The notes: generated from the sequence alone by a model not told the origin. A stretch of DNA of 50,038 nucleotides from Candidatus Palauibacter rhopaloidicola (GCA_026914155.1 JAPPGH010000021.1:1-50038), one strand, 5' to 3'. Counted from the first letter of the stretch, positions 32,956 through 41,166 are shown. Made by a program: numbers and translations.

Positions 32956-34448
32956 GCCGTCCCCCCGGGGAGTCCGGACGCGCCGGGAAGCGCCGGGAGG
33001 AGATCTTCCACGATCCGGCGCTCGTCGAAGGGCAGCCGCTCTCCGCCGATGACCTGGTACGTCTCGTGCCCCTTGCCGAGGAGCGCGACCGCGTCGGCCG
33101 GCCCGGCCTCGGCGAGTCCCCGCGCGATCGCCGCCCGCCGGTCGACGACGATCTCGTAGCTGTCCGGCGGGAGCCCGACGACCATCTGACGGCAGATCTC
33201 CGACGGATCCTCCGACCGGGGATTGTCGCTCGTGACGATGGCGACATCCGCCAGGCGGGCCAGGATGCTCCCCATCTGCGGCCGCTTGCCGGGGTCCCGG
33301 TCGCCGCCGCAGCCGAGCAGGGCGATGACCCGGCCCGGCACGATCTCTCGCAGCGAGGACAGCGCCCGTTCGCACGAATCCGGGTTGTGCGCGAAATCGC
33401 GGATCACGAGAACCGGCTCTCGCGAGAGCACTTCCATGCGCCCGGGCACCGGCGGCGCCGACGAGAGCCGTGCGGCGATCCGTTCGAGCGGCACGCCGAG
33501 GCCCCAGGCGATGACGGCGGCCGCGAGGGCGTTCCGCACGTTGAAGTCGGCGGGCAGCGGAAGCGACACGGCAGCGGCCTCGCCCGGCGCCCGCAGCGTG
33601 AATCGCGCCCCCCCCGCGTGAAGGACGAGTCGATCCGGCCACAGGTCGGCCGTCGACTCGAAGCCGTAGCGGAGCGTCGTGGCGTTCGGCGGCGCGACCT
33701 CCTTCCAGGCCGGTTCGTCGTCGTTCACCGCGCAGACGCCACCCGGCGCGAGCAGGTCGAGCAGGCGCAGCTTGGCCTCCCAATACGCTGCCAGATCCGG
33801 ATGATATTCGAGGTGTTCGCGGCTGAAACTCGTGAAGCCCACGGCATCGAACGAGCAACCATCGGCGCGGCGCTGGTCGAGCGCGTGCGAAGAAACCTCG
33901 AGCACCGCCGCCTCGGCGCCGCTTGTCCGCAGGGTGGCGAGTTCGAGGGCCAGGTCGATCGGATCGGGTGTCGTCAGCCCCGGTGCCCCGATCCTGCCGT
34001 CGATGGATACGGTGCCCAGAGTGCCCAGCGCCGCGGCGGGGCCCGCATCGTCCAGGATCCAGCGCGTGAGCCAGGCGGTGGTCGACTTCCCGTTGGTTCC
34101 CGTGATGCCGACCAGGCGGAGCGCGTCACCGGGGTCACCGGCGAAGAGTGCGGCGAGATGGGATACGGCCGCCCGAGCATCGCGGACGGCCAACTGCGGC
34201 AGGTCGACATCGGCGACGCGCTCGACCACGGCCGCGCCGGCCCCGGCGCGCCGCGCGGCTTCGACGAACGCGTGACCATCCACCCGCGTCCCCGGAATCG
34301 CGCAGAAGAGGTCCCCGGCGCCGACCTGGCGGGAGTCCGAGCGCAACGCGGAAAACTCCGCGGGAGGAACCCCTCTCCACCGCGGCTCGAGCCCCGCTTC
34401 GTCGAGCCTACGCTCGACCTGTCGATTCGTCGTTGTCTGCTGCGGCAA
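32952..34448 (-). CDS. murE: UDP-MurNAc-L-Ala-D-Glu--meso-diaminopimelate ligase MurE
   Basis: A 498-residue Mur ligase. LRSDSRQVGAGDLFCAIPG, ATP loop VGITGTNGKSTTAWLTRW near 116, EVSSHALDQRRADG, SREHLEYHPDLAAYWEAKL and IRDFAHNPDSCERAL are in place. The substrate-selecting motif reads SDNPRSEDP near 407: DNPR is the form that takes meso-diaminopimelate, so the wall is of the Gram-negative A1-gamma kind. Start is TTG 34448; a GGAGGGAGGT lies about 13 bases upstream, further than ideal. The 60-base gap to ftsI is the widest between ftsL and ftsQ. Confidence 0.96.
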   Translation of the reverse strand: MPQQTTTNRQVERRLDEAGLEPRWRGVPPAEFSALRSDSRQVGAGDLFCAIPGTRVDGHAFVEAARRAGAGAAVVERVADVDLPQLAVRDARAAVSHLAALFAGDPGDALRLVGITGTNGKSTTAWLTRWILDDAGPAAALGTLGTVSIDGRIGAPGLTTPDPIDLALELATLRTSGAEAAVLEVSSHALDQRRADGCSFDAVGFTSFSREHLEYHPDLAAYWEAKLRLLDLLAPGGVCAVNDDEPAWKEVAPPNATTLRYGFESTADLWPDRLVLHAGGARFTLRAPGEAAAVSLPLPADFNVRNALAAAVIAWGLGVPLERIAARLSSAPPVPGRMEVLSREPVLVIRDFAHNPDSCERALSSLREIVPGRVIALLGCGGDRDPGKRPQMGSILARLADVAIVTSDNPRSEDPSEICRQMVVGLPPDSYEIVVDRRAAIARGLAEAGPADAVALLGKGHETYQVIGGERLPFDERRIVEDLLPALPGASGLPGGTA

Positions 34449-34508
34449 AGTCCGGTGGTTAACCTCCCTCCAATCTTGTATTCCCGAGACCCGCCTTCGT
34501 TCGTTCTG

Positions 34509-36533
34509 CTATCTCAGCACGACGGTCGCACCCCGGAGCAATTCGCTCCCGGGCGCGGGGCTCTGTCCCGCGACGCTCCCCTGTCCGCGCCATTCCACGC
34601 GGAGACCGAGCGCGTGCAGACGCGCGACGGCCGACCGCGCGGACAGCCCCGCCAGATCGGGCAGGGCGACGACACCTCGCCCGTTCGCGGCGGTCGCGTT
34701 GGCCGTCCCGGCCGCGCCCGTCCCGCTGGAGGCGAAGATGAGGGCTCCTTCCGGCGCGCCGGCCTCCGGTCCGCCGGACCACGGCCGCGGACGGGCGTCG
34801 GAGACGACCAGCCGCGGATCCACCTGCACGCCCTCGGCCGCGAGCGCCGCCCGAAGGGTCGCCTGGCTTGTGGGCGCAGCGATGGCACCACCGTAGTAGA
34901 CGCCTCCCTTCGGGTCCTCGAGGCGCGTGAGGATGACGATCCGCGGATCGTCCGCCGGCGCGAAGCCGACGAAGGAGGCGCGGTAGCGCCCGGGCGCGTA
35001 GCGGCCGTTCACGGTGAGGCGGGCCGTACCGGTCTTTCCGGCCACCGCGAACCGCGCCATGCCCGCGAGCGTTCCGGTACCCTCCCGTACGACCTCCTCC
35101 AGCACCCCGCGAACCGCCGCCGCCACCTCCTCGGATATGACGCGCCGCACGGGACTGGGATCGAAGCGCCGCGCCACGCGCCCGAGCGGGTCCCGTATTT
35201 CCCGGACGAGGCGGGGGCGCATCAGCACGCCGCCGTTCGCGATCGCGCCGTAGGCGATGGCGAGCTGCAGGGATGTGGCGGAGATCTCGTACCCGATCGC
35301 GTGCGAAGCGGGGCTCAGCGAGGTCCACGACTCCGGCCGGCTCAGGCGGCCGGGCGACTCGGACAGGTGCCCCAGCTGCGTCCGCATGCCGAAGCCGAAG
35401 TCCCGCAGGTAGCGGTGCTGCACCGCGGGCGTCAGACGGGCGGACAGTTTCGCGGCTCCCACGTTGCTCGATTTGGAGATGATCCCGCGCACGCTCAGCG
35501 TGTCGTAGCCGTGGACGTCCGAGATCACCCTCGAGCCGATCCGCAGCCTGCCGTCCTCCACATCCACGATCTCGTCCAGATCGACGACACCCTCGCTGAG
35601 GAGCGACGCGAGGAGGAACGGCTTCAGCGTGGAGCCGGGTTCGTACGGATCGCTGAGCCCCGAGATCTGGTCGACCGCCCCATCGCTGCGTTCGCTCGCC
35701 AGGGCGAGAATCTCGCCGGTACGCGGGTCGAGGAGGACGATGTCGCCCCCGCCCGCCCCCGTCTTCGCGATTGCGCGCGTGAGTTCGTTCTCCGCGATCC
35801 GCTGCAGTTCGGCGTCGAGCGTGAGCACGACATCGTGTCCGGGCACAGGCTCCACGACCTGTCCGCCGGATGGCCGGTACGCGTTGCGATGGCCGTCGAG
35901 CCGCACCTCCGCGCGGCCGGGCTCGCCGACCAGCCAGGCGTCGAGGTCGGCCTCGAGACCCGTTCCGCCCCGACCATCGGACCCCACGGCGCCGATGAGA
36001 CGGCGGCCCATGCTCAGGGGGTATTCCCTCGCGGACCGGCTCTCGAAGTAGACGCCTCGTCCGATCGTCCGTTGGAGCCGCACACGCTCCTCGTCGCTCA
36101 CGTCGCCCGCGACGAGAGACCAACCGCCCGCCGCCTCCGCGACGGCGCTCCGCCGCCCCGCCGCGACGGGCACGACCGAGGCGACGGCCTCGATGGCCTC
36201 GGCCCGGTCGAGGCGCAGCTCGTCCACGGCGAGGAAGACCTGGTATCGCGTGTCCGGAGCGGCGAGAACGCGGCCGCGGCGATCCAGAATCCGCCCGCGT
36301 ACGGCAGGCAACGACTCCCACTCCGCGCTCTGCGCGACCTGTCTCGCGCGATGCGCCTCACTCTCCAGGATCTGGAGGTCGCCCAGGCGCACGGCATACG
36401 CCAACGCTACGACGGTGAACGCGATGCCCAGCACACGATGCCGGATGCGCTGCGTGCGTACGAGCGCCGCCTCCTGCGCATCGCCCGCCGCGCCCTCGAG
36501 CTGCGTCGTGCTGTGAATGCCGAAACGCGTCAC
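34509..36533 (-). CDS. ftsI: Septal transpeptidase FtsI (class B PBP) with C-terminal PASTA domain
   Basis: A 674-residue class B penicillin-binding protein. One N-terminal membrane anchor (VLGIAFTVVALAYAVRL), the pedestal domain (RGRILDRRGRVLAAPDTRYQ), then the transpeptidase: SxxK in EPGSTLKPFLLA near 300, SSN in ISKSSNVGAAKL, and KTG in AVAGKTGTARL near 499. After an Ala/Gly linker there is a single PASTA domain at about 614-673 (LPDLAGLSARSAVARLHALG, SPAPGSELLRGATVVL). It crosslinks septal peptidoglycan with FtsW. GTG 36533 overlaps the ftsL stop (GTGA). Longer than E. coli FtsI (588). Confidence 0.96.
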   Translation of the reverse strand: MTRFGIHSTTQLEGAAGDAQEAALVRTQRIRHRVLGIAFTVVALAYAVRLGDLQILESEAHRARQVAQSAEWESLPAVRGRILDRRGRVLAAPDTRYQVFLAVDELRLDRAEAIEAVASVVPVAAGRRSAVAEAAGGWSLVAGDVSDEERVRLQRTIGRGVYFESRSAREYPLSMGRRLIGAVGSDGRGGTGLEADLDAWLVGEPGRAEVRLDGHRNAYRPSGGQVVEPVPGHDVVLTLDAELQRIAENELTRAIAKTGAGGGDIVLLDPRTGEILALASERSDGAVDQISGLSDPYEPGSTLKPFLLASLLSEGVVDLDEIVDVEDGRLRIGSRVISDVHGYDTLSVRGIISKSSNVGAAKLSARLTPAVQHRYLRDFGFGMRTQLGHLSESPGRLSRPESWTSLSPASHAIGYEISATSLQLAIAYGAIANGGVLMRPRLVREIRDPLGRVARRFDPSPVRRVISEEVAAAVRGVLEEVVREGTGTLAGMARFAVAGKTGTARLTVNGRYAPGRYRASFVGFAPADDPRIVILTRLEDPKGGVYYGGAIAAPTSQATLRAALAAEGVQVDPRLVVSDARPRPWSGGPEAGAPEGALIFASSGTGAAGTANATAANGRGVVALPDLAGLSARSAVARLHALGLRVEWRGQGSVAGQSPAPGSELLRGATVVLR

Positions 36534-36892
36534 CTCTCCCCTCCCCTGCCGGAGACTCCCATCTCCTCTTCATCCGGCGAGTATCCGGCGTCGACCTGCA
36601 GCAGTTGCTCTTCGCCCGCCCGCTGCAGCCCGAGCGCCTCCGCCGCGCGTTCTATCCGCGCCGGCGCCGCGAGTGAATCGACTCGCGTCCGCGCCGCGTC
36701 GATCCGATCCGTGACGATCCGGTCCTCCGCTTCGAGTCCTCGAAGCTCGGCCATCAACCGCCGCCCTTCCTCGCCCCGACGGACCACGCTCACCAACGAG
36801 GCCGCCAGCGCGAGGACTGCCGCCGCGGCCGTCATCCACCGCACCAGCGTTCTGCGGCGGACCCTCCGTACGCTCCCGCTCCAGTCGTTCAT
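36530..36892 (-). CDS. ftsL: Cell division protein FtsL
   Basis: A 120-residue small bitopic protein. Basic N-terminus (RRVRRRTLVRW), a membrane segment (MTAAAAVLALAASLVSVV), then a predicted coiled coil (RRLMAELRGLEAEDRIVTDR) with regular hydrophobic spacing, and a conserved-looking ERAAEALGLQRA near the end, as in FtsL/YllD proteins. FtsL joins FtsQ/FtsB to activate FtsWI. Sequence is poorly conserved; position between rsmH and ftsI, with four-base overlaps on both sides, secures the call. Confidence 0.9.
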   Translation of the reverse strand: MNDWSGSVRRVRRRTLVRWMTAAAAVLALAASLVSVVRRGEEGRRLMAELRGLEAEDRIVTDRIDAARTRVDSLAAPARIERAAEALGLQRAGEEQLLQVDAGYSPDEEEMGVSGRGGER

Positions 36893-37863
36893 GCGCCGCT
36901 CGCCCGCTCGTCCGTCCGCTCGTCCGTCCCGTGCTTCTCCCACACTCGGAGTCGGGCGCTGCGCGCCCGCGGATTCCGGGCCACCTCCCCAGGCGAGGGG
37001 CGCAGGGGGCGGCGCGTCAGCGTCCTCCCCAGCGACGTTCCCCGACAGCGGCACTCCGGGAGACCCGGAGGACAACGGCAGTCGGCGGACCAGCTTCGGA
37101 ACGCGTCCTTCACCAACCGGTCCTCGAGCGAGTGGTACGAGAGCACCGCCAACCGCCCGCCCGGAGCGAGCCGGCCGCGGATCCCTTCGAGCCCCTCGCT
37201 CAGCGCGGCCAGCTCGTCGTTGACCGCGATCCGCAAAGCCTGGAACAGCCTGGCTTTCTGCTTCTCCTGCGCCGAACGACCCAGCACCGCCGCCAACGCG
37301 GCCACGAGGTCGTCGCTCGTGCTGAAGGGCCGGATCTTCCTCCGCCGCACCACCTCACGTGAGAGCGTCCGCCACCTACGCTCTTCCCCATCACGGAAGA
37401 CCCGGCCCAACTCGCGTTCGTCCGCCCGATTCAACAGCTCGGCTGCGGACCTTGTGTCGCGCGCCCTCTCGTCCATCCGCATGCCCAGCGGCGTGCCAGG
37501 ACGGAACGAAAAACCGCGCTTCTGTGTGTCGATCTGGTGCGACGAGACGCCCAGGTCCATCACGGCTCCCGTCAGACCGTCCAGTTCGGCGGCGAACTCC
37601 GGACGAGCCACGTCCCTGAAGTTCGCCTGTATCAGCTTCACCCGTTCGTCCGCCGAGGCGAGCCGCCGCTTCGCGGCCTCGATCGCCTCCGCATCCTGGT
37701 CGATCCCGATCACGCGCACGGCCGATCCAGCCTCCAGCAGCCGGATCGCATGCCCCGCACCGCCGACCGTCGCATCCAGGAAAACGCCTCCGCACTCCGG
37801 GCGAAGCCACCGCAGCACCTCATCCGGCATAACCGGCGTGTGCCGAAACGTCTCCTCTGTCAC
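36889..37863 (-). CDS. rsmH: 16S rRNA (cytosine-1402-N4)-methyltransferase RsmH
   Basis: About 324 residues. FRHTPVMPDEVLRWLRPECG at the start, the SAM site FLDATVGGAGHAIRLLEAGS and VIGIDQDAEAI, then MDLGVSSHQIDTQKRGFSFR and LGMRMDERARD, VNDELAALSEGLEG, and AVLSYHSLEDRLVKDAFR. All are RsmH/MraW hallmarks. It methylates C1402 in the ribosomal P site. GTG 37863, preceded by GAGGAA, fits the family start; the frame also offers GTG 37890 without a ribosome site. 49 bases after mraZ. Confidence 0.96.
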   Translation of the reverse strand: MTEETFRHTPVMPDEVLRWLRPECGGVFLDATVGGAGHAIRLLEAGSAVRVIGIDQDAEAIEAAKRRLASADERVKLIQANFRDVARPEFAAELDGLTGAVMDLGVSSHQIDTQKRGFSFRPGTPLGMRMDERARDTRSAAELLNRADERELGRVFRDGEERRWRTLSREVVRRRKIRPFSTSDDLVAALAAVLGRSAQEKQKARLFQALRIAVNDELAALSEGLEGIRGRLAPGGRLAVLSYHSLEDRLVKDAFRSWSADCRCPPGLPECRCRGTSLGRTLTRRPLRPSPGEVARNPRARSARLRVWEKHGTDERTDERASGA

Positions 37864-37912
37864 TCCGTCGGCTTCCTCGACTCCCCCCACCGTGCCGCGA
37901 TCGGAAAACTCG

Positions 37913-38344
37913 TCAGGCGAATACCGTCTCCATCAGTCGATCGAAGTCCTCGTCCGTCGCACTCGTCACGCTCTCGAACGTCTCCGGATTCCAGATCTGA
38001 ACGTGGTTGATCGCGCCCACGACCAGAGCCTCACTTCCAAGCGCGACCGCTCTTCTCATCCTCTCCGGTATCAGGATCCTTCCCTGCGCGTCCGGCGAGA
38101 CCTGAACGGCGTCCGCCGTCACGCGAAGCACCTGGGGGCGAAAGCGCGGTTCCCGTCTCGACATCTCCCGGAGTTCGTCCTGCACGTCTGCCCAGGCCTC
38201 TTCCGGATAGAGCGAGAGCGCGTCGGGCTGCGTCTTGAGGAGGACGAACGGGTCCCGCTCCCGGCCCCTTCGAAAGGGCGCCGGCAGGCTGACCCGACCC
38301 TGCGAGTCGAGTTGATGTCGATAACTCCCCAGAAAGCCTGGCAA
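37913..38344 (-). CDS. mraZ: Transcriptional regulator MraZ
   Basis: About 143 residues, two AbrB-like half-domains: FLGSYRHQLDSQGRVSLPAP in the first and VQVSPDAQGRILIPERMRRA in the second, the duplicated D..GR...P motif of MraZ. MraZ is a ring-forming DNA-binding protein that controls its own dcw operon through repeated TGGGN boxes. The start is taken as TTG 38344 with GAAGG six bases upstream; it yields MLPGFLGSYRH, the normal family start. A GTG at 38398 is in frame but lies inside the operator, close to the predicted transcription start. Confidence 0.95.
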   Translation of the reverse strand: MPGFLGSYRHQLDSQGRVSLPAPFRRGRERDPFVLLKTQPDALSLYPEEAWADVQDELREMSRREPRFRPQVLRVTADAVQVSPDAQGRILIPERMRRAVALGSEALVVGAINHVQIWNPETFESVTSATDEDFDRLMETVFA

Positions 38345-38376
38345 ATCGTGCCTTCGACATTCTTCGAGGGTGTCCC

Positions 38377-38411
38377 TCCCAGAACGACCCGTTTCCACCC
38401 ACCGAAACCCA
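38377..38411 (-). promoter_or_regulatory. Downstream MraZ-box array (four repeats)
   Basis: Reading the minus strand, TGGGT, TGGGT, CGGGT and TGGGA start at 38411, 38401, 38391 and 38381, exactly 10 bases apart with 5-base spacers. This is the arrangement described for MraZ binding (TGGGN repeats separated by five bases). The array starts in the -10 hexamer and covers the predicted transcription start and early leader, a good position for repression. Confidence 0.75.
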
Positions 38412-38439
38412 CCTTATGCGCCTTGGTGATGGGTGTCAA
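38411..38439 (-). promoter_or_regulatory. Sigma70-type promoter of mraZ/dcw
   Basis: On the minus strand a perfect -35 TTGACA (38439-38434) is followed after 17 bases by -10 TAAGGT (38416-38411). Transcription would start near 38404, about 60 bases before the mraZ TTG. It is the clearest promoter in the window. Confidence 0.8.
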
Positions 38440-38464
38440 CCCCTTTTCTCCCCATCTTACCCCA
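38440..38464 (-). promoter_or_regulatory. Upstream MraZ-box array (three repeats)
   Basis: TGGGG, TGGGG and AGGGG (minus strand) start at 38464, 38454 and 38444, again 10 bases apart with 5-base spacers. The last abuts the -35 hexamer. It has the same geometry as the downstream array but is out of phase with it by three bases, so there are two separate arrays. Confidence 0.65.
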
Positions 38465-38474
38465 TCGCCGAGAG

Positions 38475-38511
38475 AAAAAAGCGCCCGGCCGCGGTAAAGC
38501 GAGCCGGGCGC
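38475..38511 (-). terminator. Intrinsic terminator of the TPR gene
   Basis: On the minus strand a perfect 9-base stem (GCGCCCGGC, 38511-38503, with GCCGGGCGC, 38489-38481) and a 13-base loop is followed at once by six T (38480-38475). It ends transcription from the TPR gene 44 bases after its stop and insulates the mraZ promoter, which begins about 10 bases further on. Confidence 0.9.
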
Positions 38512-38554
38512 GACGGCCTCGAAGTTGGGTGCGCCCATGGCGGGCGCCGCCGGA

Positions 38555-40342
38555 TTACGAGCGGCTGCAGGACTCCTCGATGATCGACTCCTGGCGGTAC
38601 AACTGCTGATCGATCGCCACGCGGATCTGCTCCTGGTTGGCCGCCTGCACGGTACCCGCCTGGGCCAGGTGCGTACTCACGCGCTGGAAGGCGCTGAGGG
38701 CGGTGCGCGCCGGCGCGCAGGCCATGTCCGCTTCGTTGCGGCTATCGAAGGCGCTGCCCCGGAGGAAGTACCCGTAGGCGAGGAAGAAGTGGATCTGCTG
38801 CGAGAGGTCCGTATCCTGGACGAATTCCGTGGCCACGTCCAGCAGTTCCAGCGCCGTATTGAGCTCACTCAGGTCGATCGAGCCATACTCGACTCTGGTC
38901 TGCGGGACATAATAGCTGTTGTATCCCAGGCTGAAGATCGCGTTGCCCACTTGGTTCGAATCCGCCCCGCCCGCGACCGCGGCGCGGAAGTCCGCCACGG
39001 CTCCATCCGTGTCACCTGCCTTCATCTTGAGCGCTGCGAGCCGCTGCCGTCCGTCCGGCACGTTCGGGTTGTACGCGAGCGCCTGCTCCAGCTCCGCCAC
39101 GCCCATCTCCGGATTCTCCATCCGATCATAAATCGTCGCGCGAGAAGAGTGGATCTGCGCGAGCAGCTCCTCGCGGGACATCTCGCCTTCGCCGTTGCCG
39201 TCGGAACTCGAAATCGCCGCGAGCGCCTGATCCGAGAAGGCGAGCGCGTTGTCGTACTCCTCGAGGAGCATGTACGCGTTCGTCGCGTTGGAGAGCGTCG
39301 AGGGGTTCACGGCGTCGCCCTGCAGATCCACGAGCTTGCCCGAGGCATCGACGGCGACCCGGATCATGGCGGGATCGGTGACCGCCCCATCGGTCTGCCC
39401 GGCCTCCAGGGACGCGGCCGTCAGGTACTCGAGCAGGCCCACGTTGTCCGGCGCGCGCTCCACTCCGTCCTGGAGGAGCTGCACGGTCTCGGCCCAGCGC
39501 TCGGCCTGCGTGAGCTCGTAGGCGATCCGCAGCCGCGTGTCGACGTCGTCCGGCCGGAAGTCGAGGAACCGCTGGTAGTAGCGCAGCGACGCGGCGCCGT
39601 CGCCCAACTGGGCGTACGTGAACGCGAGCGATTCCAGGGCGTCGGTGTCCGACGGGTTGTTGTCGACGACGCGCTGGAGGTCGGCGACCGCGTCTCCCCA
39701 CGCCTCGTTGAGCATGTGCGCGCGGCCGCGCAGATAGTGCGCCCGGTCGCTGGCGGGGTTGAGCGCCAGGGCCGCGTTGCAGTTGGAGATCGCGTCCATG
39801 GGCTGTTCGGAGGCGAGGTAGTCGCCGCAGAACGCGAGCGAACGGAGGTATTCGACGCCCTTCCCGAGCTGCCCCATGATCTGGGTGCCCGCCTCTTGGT
39901 GGGAATCGTCGTCCGCCACCGTGAACGCCTCCATCGGAAGCTGGTCCCCGCTGTTGGGCTCAAGGAAGTTGACGTCGACCTCAACCCCTCCGACGGCCGC
40001 GACCGCCGTTCCGACCATGACGAGGGCGGCGTTCATCTGCATCCCCAACTGCTGCCACTCGATGCGGGTCATCGTTCGTTCGTCGAGATCGTAATCGTCG
40101 ATCAGATCCCGGGCATCGTCGCGTTCGATGGCGATGTAGCCGGGGAAGATCCTGAGCCCATCCCGGATTTCTTCGGCGATGCGCTCGCCGAAACGGCGGT
40201 CGACCGGCTCGGTCACCGCGACGGGGGCGACCAGGATGAGCAGGTCGCTCGTCTGCGCGTCGAGCGCCCGAGGCGCCGCTGGAAGGGAGAGGAAGGCGAC
40301 CCCGGCCGCCACCCACGGGAGAATGTTCCGCGTGCTTCTCAT
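38555..40342 (-). CDS. Secreted TPR-repeat protein with CsgG/FlgO-like N-terminal domain
   Basis: A 595-residue protein from ATG 40342 (GAGG seven bases upstream). Signal peptide at 1-30 (WVAAGVAFLSLPAAPRALDA). Residues about 30-165 (LLILVAPVAVTEPVDRRFGE, IAEEIRDGLRIFPGYIAIER, MQMNAALVMVGTAVAAVGGV) read like the alpha/beta domain of CsgG/FlgO/LpoB-type periplasmic proteins; this is a pattern judgement. Several TPRs follow (AISNCNAALALNPASDRAHY, AVADLQRVVDNNPSDTDALE, SLRYYQRFLDFRPDDVDTRL, GVAELEQALAYNPNVPDGRQ). Three or four Cys suggest disulphides. Transcribed on its own toward the dcw cluster and cut off by a terminator. Function unknown. Confidence 0.82.
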   Translation of the reverse strand: MRSTRNILPWVAAGVAFLSLPAAPRALDAQTSDLLILVAPVAVTEPVDRRFGERIAEEIRDGLRIFPGYIAIERDDARDLIDDYDLDERTMTRIEWQQLGMQMNAALVMVGTAVAAVGGVEVDVNFLEPNSGDQLPMEAFTVADDDSHQEAGTQIMGQLGKGVEYLRSLAFCGDYLASEQPMDAISNCNAALALNPASDRAHYLRGRAHMLNEAWGDAVADLQRVVDNNPSDTDALESLAFTYAQLGDGAASLRYYQRFLDFRPDDVDTRLRIAYELTQAERWAETVQLLQDGVERAPDNVGLLEYLTAASLEAGQTDGAVTDPAMIRVAVDASGKLVDLQGDAVNPSTLSNATNAYMLLEEYDNALAFSDQALAAISSSDGNGEGEMSREELLAQIHSSRATIYDRMENPEMGVAELEQALAYNPNVPDGRQRLAALKMKAGDTDGAVADFRAAVAGGADSNQVGNAIFSLGYNSYYVPQTRVEYGSIDLSELNTALELLDVATEFVQDTDLSQQIHFFLAYGYFLRGSAFDSRNEADMACAPARTALSAFQRVSTHLAQAGTVQAANQEQIRVAIDQQLYRQESIIEESCSRS

Positions 40343-40374
40343 CGAGTACCTCGAACGGTTCGTGCAACAGACGG

Positions 40375-40398
40375 CGCACGGATCACAGGGGCCGTGCG
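40375..40398 (-). promoter_or_regulatory. Hairpin in the leader of the TPR gene
   Basis: A 7-base perfect inverted repeat (CGCACGG ... CCGTGCG) with a 10-base loop, 33-56 bases before the TPR start codon. It could be a leader structure or an operator; no promoter hexamers nearby are convincing. Confidence 0.3.
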
Positions 40399-40498
40399 AC
40401 ACACCAACACCGGTATCACTTCGAAACAAGGGGTTCAAGGTCGATTAATGCAAGCCGCCGCCGTGCGCAAGTCGCGCTCCGCAGCCGCGCTCCGCCGA

Positions 40499-40981
40499 TC
40501 ACTGCGCCAGCTTCTCACGCACACATCCCGTGAAGCGGTTGAACATAACATTCGAGACCGATTGAATCACGCCTCCGCGCCCGAACGACGCCAGCCGTCC
40601 CGTCAGCGCGATGGACTGCGACACCCATATCCGTGTCCCTCCCCCGCCCGCCTCCTCGCCCTCCTCCGCTTCTACAGACTGAAGCTGGCTCAACATCGTC
40701 ATTCTCACGTTGCCGCTGCCCCGTCGATCCCGCCCCTCCCCCGTCATCTTCATGTGATGGCGCCGCGCGTCGAGTTCGTCGAAGCGTATCTCGCCCAGGA
40801 AGCGCGTCCCGATGGGGCCGAGCTTGAGCCCGATCTCGCCCCGGTACGTGCGCTCGTCAACGGCTTCGAGGAGGGTGGCGCCCGGCAGGCATTCGACGAT
40901 GCGCTCCGGATCCGTCAGGAAGCTCCACACCTCGTCCACGGTCTGCGGGACATCGAAACTCTTCTCTATCTCGATCGCCAT
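40499..40981 (-). CDS. CoxG-like SRPBCC-family protein
   Basis: A 160-residue START/SRPBCC fold protein matching the carbon monoxide dehydrogenase subunit G family: FDVPQTVDEVWSFLTDPERI, CLPGATLLEAVDERTYRGEI, GLKLGPIGTRFLGEIRFDEL, and SQSIALTGRLASFGRGGVIQ near the C-terminus. An acidic/glycine insertion (EAEEGEEAGGGG) sits before the last strands. In CO-oxidising bacteria CoxG helps membrane attachment of CO dehydrogenase; relatives exist in many genomes without it. Divergent from the CoxD/CoxE-like pair with 185 bases between. Confidence 0.88.
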   Translation of the reverse strand: MAIEIEKSFDVPQTVDEVWSFLTDPERIVECLPGATLLEAVDERTYRGEIGLKLGPIGTRFLGEIRFDELDARRHHMKMTGEGRDRRGSGNVRMTMLSQLQSVEAEEGEEAGGGGTRIWVSQSIALTGRLASFGRGGVIQSVSNVMFNRFTGCVREKLAQ

Positions 40982-41078
40982 CTTCGGTCCTCGGGGGTCT
41001 GCGGGTGCGGAGCGGAGCCGGACGGGGACGGATCGCCGTTTCGCGGGCCTCGTCGGGCGTTGTCTCCGGGGGAGCGGT

Positions 41079-41084
41079 TATATT
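41079..41084 (+). promoter_or_regulatory. Candidate -10 element for the coxD-coxE-like operon
   Basis: TATATT is the only AT-rich hexamer in the 185-base divergent region. No good -35 lies 16-18 bases upstream (TTGTCT is 13 bases away). Start would be near 41091. Confidence 0.35.
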
Positions 41085-41166
41085 GCCGGGAGCGGCTCTA
41101 CCGCGGATCGGCTTCCACCGGAAGCTGAAACGGCCGCGTCGTACCCGCAACCGGGAGGTCGCCGCC

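Noticed and set aside
32901..37223. A 1440-codon open frame on the plus strand across murE, ftsI, ftsL and rsmH
   Set aside because: It is exactly antisense to well-recognised genes and has a low-complexity Arg/Pro/Asp/His composition. In GC-rich DNA the frame complementary to real codons is often open.
38525..41128. An 867-codon plus-strand frame opposite the TPR and CoxG-like genes
   Set aside because: Shadow of the minus-strand genes; those have signal peptide, TPRs and the SRPBCC fold, this has nothing recognisable.
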